A stretch of 64,000 bases of DNA from Carya illinoinensis. Taxonomy: Eukaryota; Streptophyta; Magnoliopsida; Fagales; Juglandaceae. Below are positions 33,857 to 46,700 of this stretch, one piece after another (positions within the stretch are counted from its first letter, which is position 1; the number at the start of each line of letters is the position of its first letter). The notes under the pieces are model-generated. The model was not told the DNA's origin, ran no database searches, and was given only the letters and a program-made list of their open reading frames with translations. The position numbers and the translations under genes were made by a program. The stretch is from NCBI RefSeq assembly GCF_018687715.1, contig NC_056761.1, positions 14,434,501-14,498,500 of the forward strand, given 5' to 3'.

Positions 33857-34564
33857 GAACTACAATAACAAAGATTTTTTGCAACTAAAAGTTTTTTCCT
33901 AGCTAGCATATACCTTTTTTGCAACAAAAGTCTATTTCTAATTGCAAATGTGGCCATCAATTGTGACGAAATAATTTTCTTGCAAAATCATTGTTGCAAT
34001 TAACCTCAAGTCTGGAATGCTAATTTATCCTACAATGATTTTGAGACAATAGTAATGACATTATGCAGTTTCAAAAAGTTTCTATTCATTAGCGATGATT
34101 TAATTTTGTTGAAAAAACAAGTATGCTCATTCGCTGTAAATAGATTTTTCTTTTTTGTTGCAAATAACTATTTGCAATGAAAGTATTTCAGTGCTAACAT
34201 ATCATTACCATTTCGTTGGTGTAGTACATTTGCAACGGATGCAATTTGTTGCTTGAGTCTGTTTGCAACGAATGCTATTCGTTACTTCAGTAAATATGCA
34301 ATGATTCAAATTCATTGCAAATTCACTTTTGCAATGAATAGAAATTGTTGCTAATGTATATTTGTAACAGTAAAATTTGTTGCAAAAAATGACATATTTT
34401 GTTGGTAAAAGACCAATTGCAACTGTTGTCATATCCTCTATATGGACAATAGCAAGGAGAATATATATATATATATGCATTTGCAATGAAAAAAAATCGA
34501 CAATTCTGAAAGGATGATAACAAAAAATGTTCGTTGCAAATAGTCAACTGCAATGAACATTAAT
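33857..34564. mobile_element. Array of TTGCAA-type subterminal repeats (non-autonomous element)
   Basis: More than fifteen short motifs of the kind TTGCAACGAAT, ATTCGTTGC, TTGCAATGAA and TTTGCAAC in both orientations over 700 bp. The left edge reads ACTACAATAACAAAG and an internal site at 34214-34227 reads CGTTGGTGTAGTA, both resembling CACTA-type termini (CACTACAA.. / ..TTGTAGTG). At the right the array stops abruptly inside the RNase H frame of a LINE at 34564. One or two small CACTA derivatives inserted there would explain this; the family assignment is tentative. Confidence 0.5.
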
Positions 34565-37500
34565 CTCCTTCAGTTATGACATCCGAAAATTGTAAGTGCT
34601 TTGCCATATTAATAGCAAGTCTAGTTGCAAGCGCTTTTGCTACTACTGGGATTGTTGTGTCAATTTCCTTTATCCATATTTCTATTGCATTCCCTTTTGA
34701 GTCGCGACATACTACAGAAGCCCCTGAAGATGAAGACTTGGCTACCGCATTGAAGGAAATGCTTACATGATCGGGATTAGGATTTTGCCATAGTAGTAAT
34801 TGCTGGTGAATGCTCTTCAATTCCCAAGCCTTTAGGTTTTCTTGATAGGATAAATCTAGTTGTTCCTTTGCTTTCTAGAGAGATAAGATTGATTGATTGT
34901 GGACTATATCATTTCTCATTCGCCAAGTAAAATCCAACATAAAAATAGCAAATAATTGGAAAGGATGCACTTCCTGTGAGCTTAGACCCAATTTTAGCTT
35001 TGGGTTGAGAATGATAGAAATCCAATCCTGTATTGTCGTAATTGCCAAGAAGGAGATGTTTAATGGCCACTTACTTTGAATCTACGTGTCTTAAAAAAGG
35101 GCACTCAATATAGAGATGGAGCAGTGTTTCTTCTTGCTCATTGCACAATGGGCAACTAAGGGAAGGCAAAAATGGTAAGAAACTCTTTAGTCTTCCTTTG
35201 GTGGGGATTATATCCTGGAGAATTTTTCATAGGAGGAGCTTGTGGTGATCATGGATTTTTAATTTCCAAGTTTTCTCTAATGCAATATTTGGGATGTTTG
35301 CTTGGAGAGCATTGCCGATTTTTGCTACCAGGTGGTAGGTTGTTTTAACTGTGAACTTCCCACTATGGTTTTTGATCCATATGCGGCAATCGTCTTTGAA
35401 GCTTGTACAAGGCAATGGTATTTTTAGAATTTCTCTAATGCTTTCATGTTGAAAAAGAGTATTCGTTTGCATGTTCCAAGAGTGGGTTACTTGGTTGATG
35501 AAATCTGAGACTTTGAGTAATGGAGATAAGTCCATGATATGATTGAGCAATATTGGTTTGAAGTTTTCAAGAGAAGGTATCTTGGGTCTAACCAAGCTCT
35601 CACTGATGTACCATTAGAGTCTGGTAACACATACCTTGTTCTAATAGTTTTCGAGTTTGTAGTAAATTCTTCTACAAAATACAGTCCATGGCCTTTGAAA
35701 TTACTTGCCAGAATGTGTTTGTCTTCAAGTATTTTTTTGATAGAAGTGAGTGCCATATATTTGTACTTGGTTGGCTTATTTCCCATCCCATCTTGGCTAG
35801 TAGAGCAGCATTCATATTTTCCACCAATCTCAATCCCAATCTACCTTATTTTTTTTGGTTGGTAGATCGATTTCTAGGATTTCAAATAAAGCTTGTGCTT
35901 TTGATCCTTCTTTGTTCCCCACCAAAGATTTTTAAAGCTAATATTCATCAACTTACACATAGATTTTAGTAAAAGATGTGTCAACATTTGATATGTGGGT
36001 ATTATGCTTGCCAATGTGTGAATGAGCATCGTTTTACCTGCCTATGATAATAGTTTTGGTTTCCATCTCTCTAACTTGTTATTTATTTTTTCTAACAGCT
36101 TGCTATAGCTTTCTTTCTTGGACCTTCCAAAAGAGGTTTGAATTCCTAGATACCTCATTTTGGATTTAGTTTCTTTATACTCTAACTTCTCTAGCCCTTT
36201 TTGTTGCTTGGTTTGTGTTGCCTGTGATGAAGATTGAGGATTTTTTTATTATTGATTCTTTGGCCTAACCATGTCTGGTAATTGTCTAGATTCTCATTTA
36301 TGGTCCTTGCTACACTTTCTTCGGCTTCCCAAAAATGATGAGATCATCAGCAAAAAATATATGGGAGATCGGCGGGACAATTTCTACTCAGTTTGAGGCC
36401 TTTCATGTTGCCAATGACCTCCGACCTAACAATTAATCTTGATAGAACCTCCATGCATAATATAAACAAAAATGGTGAGACGGGATCACCCTGTCTGAGG
36501 CCTCTCTCTACTTTGAAAAAATCTATTGGAGAGCCACTTATAAGGACCGAAAAGGATGCCGTCGTTATACATTCTCTGATGAGATTGATCCACTTATTGT
36601 TATAGCTTATAGCTTTCATTACTACAAACAAGAAATCCCATTCTATAAAATCAAATGCCTTCTCCATGTCTAGCTTGATTGCCATTTGGCCCGTCTTCCC
36701 TTTTAATTTCTTGAGATGGTGAAAAAGCTCATGGGCAATAATAGAGTTCTCCTTTATGTTGCGACCAAGAACAAATGTTATTTGAAGAGGAGAAATTATA
36801 CTTGGAAGGGTTTATTTTTTCAAACAATTTGTCAGGATTTTTGTGATGGTTTTATAGATAACATTGGTCAAACTAATTGGCTGGAAATGTTTTGGTGAAC
36901 TTGGATTTGGTACTTTTGGAATCAAAGTAATGTTTGTATTGTTTATATGTTTTAGTAGCTTCCTGCTTCTAAAGAAATTTTGGATTGTTGCAATGACTTC
37001 TTTTTTAACAATATTACAATAATGCTTGTAGAAAAGAGCTGTCATACCATCCAAACCTAGAGCTTTGTGGTTTGGGATTTGTTTGAGCACCCTATAAATT
37101 TCTTCTTCTTCTGGTATTACTGTTAAACAAACATTTTCTTGATCTGATATTTGCTTTTGAAATAAATTTTCGAGCTCTAATGGAATGATAGGTTTTGTAG
37201 AGGTGTAGATGGCCGTGAAATGATCTATAAAAGTTAATTCAATAATATCTTAATCCATAGTCCAGTTACCTAGACCAATCTTGATAGAGTTGATTCCATT
37301 GCTTCTTCTTCGGATTGTTGTTGAAAGATGGTAGAACTTTGTGTTTAGATCCAATGTTGTTAGCGAATTGATTCTTGACTTCTGTCGCCTTAGTGTTTCT
37401 TCATATTTCAATTGGTCTTGAAGTTTTATTTGCAACTAACGTTCTTTCTGAAGACCACTAGGACTTGGTTGGGCCCATTGAAGATGAGTGATCTTTGATT

Positions 37501-38430
37501 CTAATTGTTGGATGTTCTCTTGAATTCTCCCAAAGTGTACTTTGTTCCAATGCTCGAGTGCTTCTTTTGTGGCTTTAATTTTGCTGCAAAGAACCAACAG
37601 GGGATTACCATTGACCTGTTTACACCATGCTTCTTGGATGATTATACAACTAAGAGGTTCTTTGGATCGGAATTCTTGAAATTTAAAAAGGATGCTCTCT
37701 TTTGTACTCTCACTGTACTCAACAAAAGGGGATGATGGTCTGATGTCTTGAAGTGAGAAGTTGAAAAGTAGTGTCAAGAAACAATAATCTCCATTTTGCA
37801 TTCACTATTCCTCTATCAAGTGGTTCTCTGATAAGGGCTCTTCTGTGTAGATTATTAGTCCAAGTGAAAGTGGGTCCCAAGAAACCTATATCAAATAGTC
37901 CATGAGTAGTCATCAAATTTTTCAAACCACCTATTGAACTAGAAGTTACCGGACGCCCCCTGTTTTTTCTAATTGATTCACTAGATCATTGAAGTCCCCT
38001 ATGCATAGCCAAGGACCCGGGTATGAGTTGTGGATGGTGTCTAAAGAGGCCCAAAAATGTGCCTTTTGTTGCCATCGTACTGGAGTATAAACATAAGTGG
38101 CTAAGCAAGGAAAGTGAGAAGGGTAAGAGTATACCAAAATAGAAATAGCAATAGTATTTATATACACCGGTTCTATATCTACAAGATAGAAATAGCCCTC
38201 CGTTTTTTCCTAAGGCAGGGTAATTAACAAAAATATGGAAACCTAAACTGATTACTATACTATAAGTGCGTATGTTAGGCATCACGTTTTCCAACAAAAA
38301 GATAATACTAGATTAAATTTCTTAATATTGGCCCTAATACCTCTAATTGCTTTAGGATGGGCCAGGCCCCAGAAATTCCAAATTAGTGTCTTTATAAATC
38401 TAAAGAAGGCCCAAAATCCCCCACCTTGCC
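34565..38430 (-). pseudogene. LINE ORF2 (endonuclease, RT, RNase H), degraded
   Basis: Endonuclease: TLIWNFWGLAHPKAIRGI (about 38390), PWLCIGDFNDLVNQLEKTGG (about 37970), GPTFTWTNNLHRRALIREPL (about 37850). RT: NHKALGLDGMTALFYKHY (about 37060), VPNPSSPKHFQPISLTNVIY, MAIKLDMEKAFDFIEWDF (36685), GLRQGDPVSPFLFILCMEVL and FADD near 36345. zf-RVT: TWKLKIHDHHKLLL and LPSLSCPLCNEQEETLLHL (about 35165). RNase H: PNPDHVSISFNAVAKSS to FSDVITEGD at 34565. Frames change many times and stops are frequent, so the copy is old. Its order of parts matches intact plant L1 elements. Confidence 0.85.
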
Positions 38431-38699
38431 TGCAAAGTATACGACTCATTTTTGGTGTAGTCCTTTTTTTTTAATTTTCCCAGTAGCTTTGTTCTGCATG
38501 GAAAGGAGCATTTGAGACAAGTCTTTATCCTCCTTGCTAATATTGATTCCCATAGCCTGTTCAATCTGATGATCCTTTGTAAGCTTCGGCATTTTGCTTT
38601 TAGTTTTCTACTCTTCTTCAATTGTCGAGAACATATTCCTTTTCAAAGGGCTAGGGACACTAATCTGGCCATCAAGAAGGACAGGGTTGGGCTATGACA

Positions 38700-41215
38700 A
38701 ATCTGTGACTTGCTCAATTTGGATTGTGGGGATAGGCCTTTCAAAAGACTTGAGCCCCTAATAGCTACTGAAAATAGGTGAGAGAAGTGGGTTTGCTTGA
38801 GTAAAAGAGACCACCGTATTAAACTGGCCCTATTTTGATTTAGCGAGGCCTTGGGAGACTTGTGTGGATAGAGTTTCTTAGGACCCTATAGAAGTCTGAA
38901 TCAATTTTGGGCCCATTGATGAAGACCTACTTGAGTGGACCGAAATATGAGAATTAAAGGACCCAACCCATTGAGAATGCTGAGCTTTAAATCTCATAAC
39001 CATAGTGTGTATCTGCTTCCAGTTCTTAGACCATGCATCAGGGTTCAAGGCAGAGAGGTAAGTGAAACTCTGAAGCACCGATTCCATCAGGTTGCTGTAA
39101 AGAAGCTACTGTTCCGTCAGTTGGGAGTGAGCGTGACTCAATGGATTGACTGATGCGAACAGGTTCGAAGGAAAGGTATTAACTTCCTATGTAATGGGGG
39201 ACTTGTTGGTTGTTGAAGAGACTTTATGGTCTATAGTGATCTGATGAGGGATGGTGAACAGTGAGCTTGTGGAAGAGCCGCTTGCGAGTTTCATTCCCTT
39301 CTGGTTTCTAGTGCCATCGTGAGCATTTTACTTTTGTGACAAATTTCCTGCATATTTTCCTTTGCTGGGATTACTTTTGTGCCCTTGTGTTTCTATATTG
39401 CCGATTGGAACTCTTTAGTCAAGAGGTCTCCAAGGGATGAAACCCTTGTGGGAATTTGAGTGAAAATTGGATTTTTGGTAGCCAAAGGAGGGTTCTCAAA
39501 TATAATCCGGGATCACTTCGGCTTTTCGATTAAAATTCCTTTGCCTTTGTCTGAGGGGTCAATTAATTCGCTTGGCTCTGATTCTTTGTCTAAAACCATA
39601 TGAACGGCCTTGTTAGGATTTTCTGCATTAACATAGGCCATTGGCCCTTGAAAAACCACAGAGGGGGACAATTCTTTCATACTCTGAATTTCAATGATAG
39701 CAATAGCATTTGGACTTTCTAAGTAATTTTCCTCTTCTGGTAGTTTGTCCAGTTGAATGGATCTAGGGGGAATAGCTTGAACCTGGTGTGGGGGGAGTAT
39801 GGTTCCCAAATTTTGGTACTTAGCTCTTAGCCATGGGCTATGGGGAGAGGGTCAAGGATGACTTTTAGAAAGTGACAGAAAATTTGGGAGTACCCAAATC
39901 TACCACAGGCATGGTAGAAATCCGAGTATCTCATATTTGAATGATACCCATGTGTCAATGTTATAGTCCGTACAAAACCAGAAGCATTGTTTGAGGGTTT
40001 TTTTTTTTATATCTATTTCAGCTTTGATCTTAACAAACGTTTTGCAAGTGATTCCAAAATTAGGATCAATGTCTATGTCCAGTAGAGTTTCGAGTGCTTC
40101 TCCAATCTTTGTAACATTTCCAATAGTTGTATGATCAAGAATAAGACCATGAATTTGAATATAAAATACTGATGAGTTGAGGCTTATCTCTTGCTAGATT
40201 GATCCTACTAGCCAATCCTTGAGGATCAAAAGATGACCCTTAAAATTCCAAGGAGCCTAGTTCAGGATCCTTTGTTTATCTCGAGCAGATTGGAAAGTGA
40301 AGATGAACTTATTAACCTCCAGATCTTCAATGCAGGGCCGGCTCTTCCATTAGGCAACTTAGGCAATTGCCTAAGGCTCCTAGTGAAAAAAGGCCCAAAA
40401 AAATTATAAGTAAAATTAATTAAAAAGAAAAAAAAAGACCTAATTAAAAAAAAAAACAAATTAACTCAATGGGAAAATATCAAATGTATCAAATAGATAT
40501 TATGTTATTACTAGTTTTAAAAGTATCTCCACGTAATAATTATCTCTCGTACTCTCCTTATAAAACTTCACTTCTCCTTTGTCATTATTAATTTAATATA
40601 TAATGTGAAAATTATAAATAACATAATCTAATTTTTGAGTGTTTATAACAAGTTTTTGTATTATCATTTAAAGAGGCAAGGGCCAAAATTTTTCCAAATA
40701 CGTAGATTGTTTATAGAAATTTATTGAAAATAATTATTATAATTGCTTATAAGAGTCTAAAGCACATATTGTAAAATTAAATTAGATCAAATCTTCTCTA
40801 AATCGATAATTTTCTAATCAGATTAAGTCGATTATTAGTTAAAAATGTGATATAAAATTATGCTCAATAATTTACTTTGCAAAAGGATATGAATTATTTT
40901 TAAATAGAAAAGTAATGTAAAAATTAAATTTAAATTTATTTTATTTTTTTAAAATAAAAAATATTTTGCTCAAAATTTTCGCCTTAGGCCCAACAACATA
41001 TTGAGCCGGCCCTACTTCAATGTGAAACTTCTTGGGAAGCTCCATGTTACTTTGAAAGTGGCATGTAGTGAGATTTTGTTTAGTGGCCTTGTTGCCACAA
41101 TTATTCCTATTAATACCAAGTCAATTGTTTCTTTTGCAAAGTCATCTATTGGGATGAGATCAAGATCTTCTCAAGATAGTGATTCAGTTTGCTCTATGAG
41201 AGAGTCCATATCCAT
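38700..41215 (-). pseudogene. LINE ORF1 (DUF4283/zinc-knuckle gag-like), interrupted
   Basis: Starts MDMDSLIEQTESLS, a TAG, EDLDLIPIDDFAKETIDL, IIVATRPLNKISLHATFKVT. It is then broken by the hAT element and resumes at about 40325 with NKFIFTFQSARDKQRI, APWNFKGHLLILKDWLVG, EISLNSSVFYIQIHGLILD, then a YEILGF..C zinc-knuckle relic near 39900. This is the DUF4283-type nucleic-acid-binding ORF1 of plant LINEs. The linker frame at 39513-39809 is low complexity. Several stops and shifts; no product expected. Confidence 0.75.
40333..41014. mobile_element. Non-autonomous hAT element, 682 bp
   Basis: Ends CAGGGCCGGCTC (40333) and GAGCCGGCCCTA (41014) are inverted repeats with one mismatch in 12 bp. 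The element is flanked by a perfect 8-bp duplication CTTCAATG (40325-40332 and 41015-41022). Removing it and one duplication restores a continuous LINE ORF1 sequence context. Subterminal GCCTTAGGCC / GGCAATTGCCTAAGG motifs are present. The core is AT-rich and non-coding. The 8-bp duplication and CAGGG end identify the hAT superfamily. Confidence 0.93.
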
Positions 41216-41382
41216 AATGCGAGCTAGAAGATAGCCTACAGATCTCCAAAGAAGATGCTCACATGTTCTGCTTGCCAGACCCACAGAGAGAGTTCTTTTC
41301 ACCAGAATCAAAATGTACTTGCCATAATATTTATAAATTTGAATATAAGGCCCATGTACTTGACAATATCTAAGAGCTCTAA

Positions 41383-42140
41383 GCTCACCAATTCACCAAA
41401 AGATATTGGAAATGAGCCATCTAGTCGATTAACTGCCAAAGAGAGAGTAGTAAGACTTTTTAGCAAACCAATTGTAATAGGGATATGTCTTGTTCTTTGG
41501 TTTTTTGACAAATCTAATATTCTCAAGGCATTCATATATCCAATATCTAAATAAAAAGAGAACCACTACTTAAATTGATCAAGTAGTTAATTGCCAATCT
41601 CTTTTGGAATGTTGCCCTTAAATTTCAATCATGTAGTTGAAGATTTTGAAGAGAGATTGAGAGGTTCACACTAGAATTTGGAAGAATTCCATTTAGGTGA
41701 TTATTGGATAACCCTAAATATCTGAGATATCTGCAGTTCGACAAGGATGATAAAAGGCTCCTAAGTTCTGGAAATTGAATGACCAAATTATATGCGAGAT
41801 ATTGAGCACCTCGAGAAGCGTAAAATTCCCAATTGGTTTTGTAATTGAGCATGAGAATGCGTTTTGACTCAATTCTAGCATGGTGAACTGTGAAGCTTTA
41901 AGAATAGAGTTGGGAATCGTTCCACGTAGTTTATTAAGGCCAAGACTCTTTATGAAGATTTGGAAGCAAAGCCCATATTTGATGGATGGTGACCAGAAAG
42001 ATTATTTGATATCATTAGAACAACTTGTATTGTTGAGATATTGAAGATCAAGAATGGAATTGGTCCAGAAAAATAGTTTAATTCAATTTCAAAATGCTCT
42101 AGTTTTTGCAGATTTCTAATTTCACTTGGTATTGTACCTG
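41383..42140 (-). pseudogene. Antisense LRR receptor kinase pseudogene, part of exon 3
   Basis: Minus strand, following an intron acceptor (GTGGCAG at about 42141): GTIPSEIRNLQKLEHFEIEL, NYFSGPIPFLIFNISTIQ, SNNLSGHHPS. After shifts and stops come KGNIPKEIGN and ALRILDLSKNQRTRHIPITIG, LAVNRLDGSFPISFGELVSL. It aligns piece by piece with exon 3 of the intact gene at 24965, including the exon start, with at least one internal deletion of several LRRs. It is cut at about 41383 by the LINE. Exons 1 (end) and 2 of the same pseudogene lie at 52.4-52.7 kb. No kinase domain remains. Confidence 0.88.
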
Positions 42141-42821
42141 CCACAATATGAATAATAATTAATATTTACGTTCATGCAAAAGGAAAAATGTGGTCATAAT
42201 AAATCACACAACTTAGAAAATTCTTAAACAAATACCGTTGACCGTAAACTGCCTAAGATAAGAACACAATTTAAATACCATTGAGGTGGAATATTTAAAT
42301 TGGTTGAGAGCTAGCATTATTGAATGTATTTATTTTCTTGAGGTCTCACGGCAGTACATTCACGGTGGACTTGCCTTGCAGTGCTGAGGAATGCTGGTAG
42401 CTGGAGGGCTTCATGCCGTGATGCTTGCTGTGCTTGGGAGGGACTGCTGTGGTGTTGAGGGAGAAAGGGATGGGCGACTGACGTGAGGAAACGAACGGTA
42501 TTCCTAGGGCTTGAAGAAGTTCTTGATGCATGAAGGAGATAGGCGTACGGTCTTATGTATGTGTTATATATGGCAGCCTTAGCTCTGTGAGGAAAGGAAG
42601 AAAGTCCTGTGTGCATGCATGGGTTTCTATGTGGGTTGGGTCCCACATTGGGCTTAAGTCTTGAGCATTTCATTCGGTTTTGGGTCGTGGTTGGTCCATG
42701 GGTCTTGGACGTAAATATGGAATTCGTCGCTTATCAACTCATCTTACAAATATTTTTAAAATTTTAAAATAACTCTTGAACCAATCACTAAATAAATAGG
42801 ACTAACTTGATCCATAAATAT
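42141..42821. other. Remnant of pseudogene intron 2 with an unidentified insertion
   Basis: 42141-42310 is AT-rich and intron-like. 42317-42720 is distinctly GC-richer. On the minus strand it carries a TATATAACAC motif near 42565 and ends in A-rich AAAATAAATACATTC. This resembles a partial LTR or promoter segment, but no duplication or partner was found. A 118-codon frame across it lacks any motif. Confidence 0.35.
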
Positions 42822-43727
42822 GAGTAATTCTATTCGTCAGCCTACTGTTCACTTCACACTGCATACCTTACGTGTATTTTTATTTTTTTAATATCTTCTA
42901 TGTATCTGTGAAAGCCTTCACTCCATTGCCATATGAAGCTTTTGTCAAATAATTGATTTGACTGACCTTCTGTCAAAAGATGTCCATCCTAGATTTGTAC
43001 TTTTGTTTTCCTTTTGAAATTCAAATCCACAAATCTCATATCCTCTTGTTTTCCTTTCATTTTTGCCTATAATCCTCTACCTAATGCTTCATATCCCTCT
43101 CTCCCAAAGTGGCACGCCTCCCTCCCTCCCTCCCCTCCTCTCATTTGAAACCACAAAACAGAAGCAATCTCAAAGCTCCACATCCATTTCTCTCAAAAAC
43201 TGAGCAGCAGAGCTCCATTTTTGCGTGGAGATGTATGCTTCTCTCTTACTCTGTATGCTTCTCTCTCTAATTTTCACTTCTCAGTGGTGTGGGTATGAAT
43301 TATTAGTTTCTTGTTTCTATTTATGGGTGAATTTGGATTTCTAATTCGTGATAGTGGTGATTGCCTGTGTGAGTAATCATTTTATGGGCTTTAGGAGTGG
43401 GGTATCAGTTTTTGTTTTGTTTTATTTTTTTCTAATTTGATTTTATTCGTGACCACTTGTTTGTTTGCTAAGGAGAAGTTGAAGGAAAGTTCGGTTTGGA
43501 TATTTTTTGGGGTTTTCCAATAGACTTAACTGTCTAATTCTTCTATTTTATTATGCTTGAATACAATATTTTGATTTGGTTATTTTGGTTTCACTATGCT
43601 CATCATTCTAGGTGTTGGCACCAAGTTGTGTTGCATTTTTTTTTAAATAATAGTTGATGGATTTGTTATTTGATTTTTCTCTCAGAAGCTATTTTTTTTT
43701 ATTTGAAGAAAAACCTATATGTTGTAT

Positions 43728-46700
43728 TCATGTAATTGCTGAGTTACATAGTTTATCAAACTTTACACACTTAAGAATCTCTTGTGGATAATCTTCCATC
43801 CACACCCTCTCCTCTTGTATACTTAATGCAATTTTAGCAAGACTATGTGCCACATTATTACAGCATCTGTTAGCATATACCACAGACCAGTCTATTCTCT
43901 TCCTTAATACATCTTTAAGATCTTCAATTACCTGACCGTGTCTCTCCCAACATTCATCAGAGCTATTTACAGCATTCATAACAGATAAAGTATCACCTTC
44001 AAATTGAACCTTTCTGAAATTCAGTTCAGCACACAATTTCATGGCCCTCCATAGTGCATACACCTCAGCTACTATTGCATCTTGCACCTTTGTTCTAGGA
44101 CAGCAGAGAGAAGCAATTATTTTCCCACTACTATCTCGGATCACCACCCCAATCCTACTTATATCCTTCTTAATTTTCCATGCCACATCCCAATTAATTT
44201 TCAATACATCACCCATAGGTGGTTTCCAATGAGTAGCCTTGTTGCTTATAGAAACACCACTGCTTGCTTTACTGGTTTGCTTCACTTGAGCCAATTGAAA
44301 ATTTGTCAAACATTGAACAGCTTGGTTAAACACTTCATTTGGCCCTACAAGCTTATTATCAAACACCAAGCCATTACTTCTCAGCCCTATCCTCCTCATT
44401 ACCACAGCCATAATTTCTAATTGATCTCGAGACAGCTTTAGAAACCAGTCTGACCAGAGCTCAAACATGTCCCTTTCACCACTCGACCATTTATGCACTG
44501 GACTCCTCTCACAAGCCCATACATCACTTGCCCCCTCCAACTCCACAAGACATGATAGACTGATTCATTTTCATTCATGCAAACTGGACAGGTAGCTTCC
44601 TTCACAACAGACCTCTTCATTAAGTTCATCTTTGTTGGCAGGCAGTTCAACATAGCCTTCCAAAAAAATACTTTAACTACCCCTGGGATATTCAATAACC
44701 ACACCTTCCTCCACACCTCTCCTGATTTGTTTGACATCTCCTTTTTCTCCCTTCTTTTTCTATTGATTTCCACATGATATGCACTTCTAACTGTGAACAA
44801 GCCATTTTTTGAATATGCCCATATCTGCTTGTCTGGTAATCCCGAGAGACTAATAGGTAATTTGCATATTATATCTGCTTCCTCTTCATTCAGCACTTCT
44901 TTCACTAGCTCCACATTCCATTCTTTTCTCTCAACTGAAATTAGTTGCTCCACCTTTGCCTCAGCATGCAAAATACTGATTGGGGATTGAATTTTAAAAG
45001 TAACAGCCCTTGGAACCCATATATCCTTCCAAATCTTAATACTCCTTCCATCTCCCACTCTCCAAACCAATCCCTCACTCAACAGGTCCCTTGCATTTGA
45101 TAGGCTTCTCCAAATAACTGAGGGTCTGAATCCTAAGGGAGCATGCAACAGATCAGTATATTTGAAATATTTTTCTTTTAATACCACAGCTGCCACAGAA
45201 TAGGGTTTCATCATTACTCTCCAACACTGTTTTGCAAGAAGAGCTTGATTAAAGGTTTCAAGCTCTCTGAAACCCAATCCCCCATCATTTTTAGACCATC
45301 CCATCTTTGCCCAACTTCTCCACTGAATTCTATTCTCCTTTTGCTTGAATCCCCACCAAAATTTTGCCATTTGAGAAGCTATCTCATCACTCAACTTTTT
45401 TGGCAGCTTGAACACACTCATATAATAGGTTGGAATTGCTTGAATGACTGCCTTAAGTAATACTTCTTTTCCTGAGGGTGATAGAAACTGATTCTTCCAA
45501 TTACTCAACTTCTTCCATACCCTATCTTTTACAATGCTGAAAGATTGGTATCTCGATCTATCAACCATGATTGGCAATCCTAGATACTTCTCACAGTTGT
45601 TTTGTTCTCTAGATCTACAATCTTTGATAATGGCCTTTCTCATTTCACTAGCAACTGTTGGACTGAACAAGACTGTTGTTTTATGCTTATTTAAGCTCTG
45701 ACCAGAAGCCTTTTCATATACCTCCAAAATCTCATTGATCTTCCTCCATTCATTCCAAGAAGCTTTCCCAAAGATTAAGCAGTCATCTGCAAACAAAAGG
45801 TGAGTCATTTTAACACCCCTACGAGCCACTACAACCCCTTCCAATTCACCTCTTTGCTTTGCTAGCTCAAGCATAGAGCTTAACCCTTCAGCACATATTA
45901 GGAAAAGATAAGGAGATAAAGGGTCTCCTTGTTTTAATCCTTTTGAAGGAGAAATAAACTTCCCTGCTCTACCATTAATTAGAGTAGCATATGTTATTGT
46001 TGAAATACACTTCATTATCAAGTTTGTCCATCTTGCCCCAAATCCAAGCTTCCTCATAATTGCCTCTAAGTATTGCCACTCCACCTTATCGTAGGCCTTA
46101 GAGATATCAAGTTTTATAGCCATGCTCCCCACTCTGCCTTTTTATCTACATTTCATAGAATGAAGAACCTCATAAGCTGCAATAACATTGTCTGAGATCA
46201 ATCTTCCAGGTATGAATGCACTCTGACATCTTGAGATAACTCTATCCATAACCTTTTTGAGCCTATTTGCTAGAGTCTTTGCAATGATCTTATAAAATAC
46301 ATTGCAAAGACTTATCGGCCTGAAGTCATTAACAATTTTTGGATCATTAATTTTAGGAACCAGTACAATAAAGGTCTGATTGATAGAGTCCTTCAACCTG
46401 CCTCCATTCAGAAACCTCAACACTGCTTCACTTACATCATTCCCAACCACATTCCAAAAGGATTGAAAGAAAACAGCTCCATACCCATCAGGTCCTGGAG
46501 CTTTCATAGGCCCCATCATTTTCAAAGCCACCTCCACTTCCTCTCTTGTAAAAGCCTTCTCAAGAAACTCATTCATAGATTCAGACACCCTGGGCTCCAA
46601 CTCAGCAATACATTCATTAATACTTTCTTTAGATGGTTGTGCACTAGAGTAAACTTATGCAAAATGTTCTCTGAATGCAGCTTCAATACTCTCCTCATTA

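Larger units (their letters stand above)
34565..41382 (-). mobile_element. Nearly full-length degraded LINE (L1 type), split by a hAT element
   Basis: Reading the minus strand from 41382: a short leader, ORF1 from ATG at 41215, then ORF2 with endonuclease, RT, zf-RVT and RNase H, cut at 34564 by the TTGCAA array. Net length without the hAT insertion (40333-41014) is about 6.1 kb. The upstream side of the LINE abuts an antisense LRR sequence at about 41383, so it landed in an already existing receptor kinase copy. Target-site duplications were not found, presumably because the 3' end has been lost. Confidence 0.8.

Noticed and set aside
34897..36898. Plus-strand frames between 34.9 and 36.9 kb
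   Set aside because: Antisense shadows of the degraded LINE ORF2; the minus strand carries the recognisable RT, zf-RVT and RNase H motifs.
42317..42673. 118-codon minus-strand frame
   Set aside because: Its GC-richer composition gives open frames by chance; no motif. The DNA itself looks more like an LTR or promoter piece.
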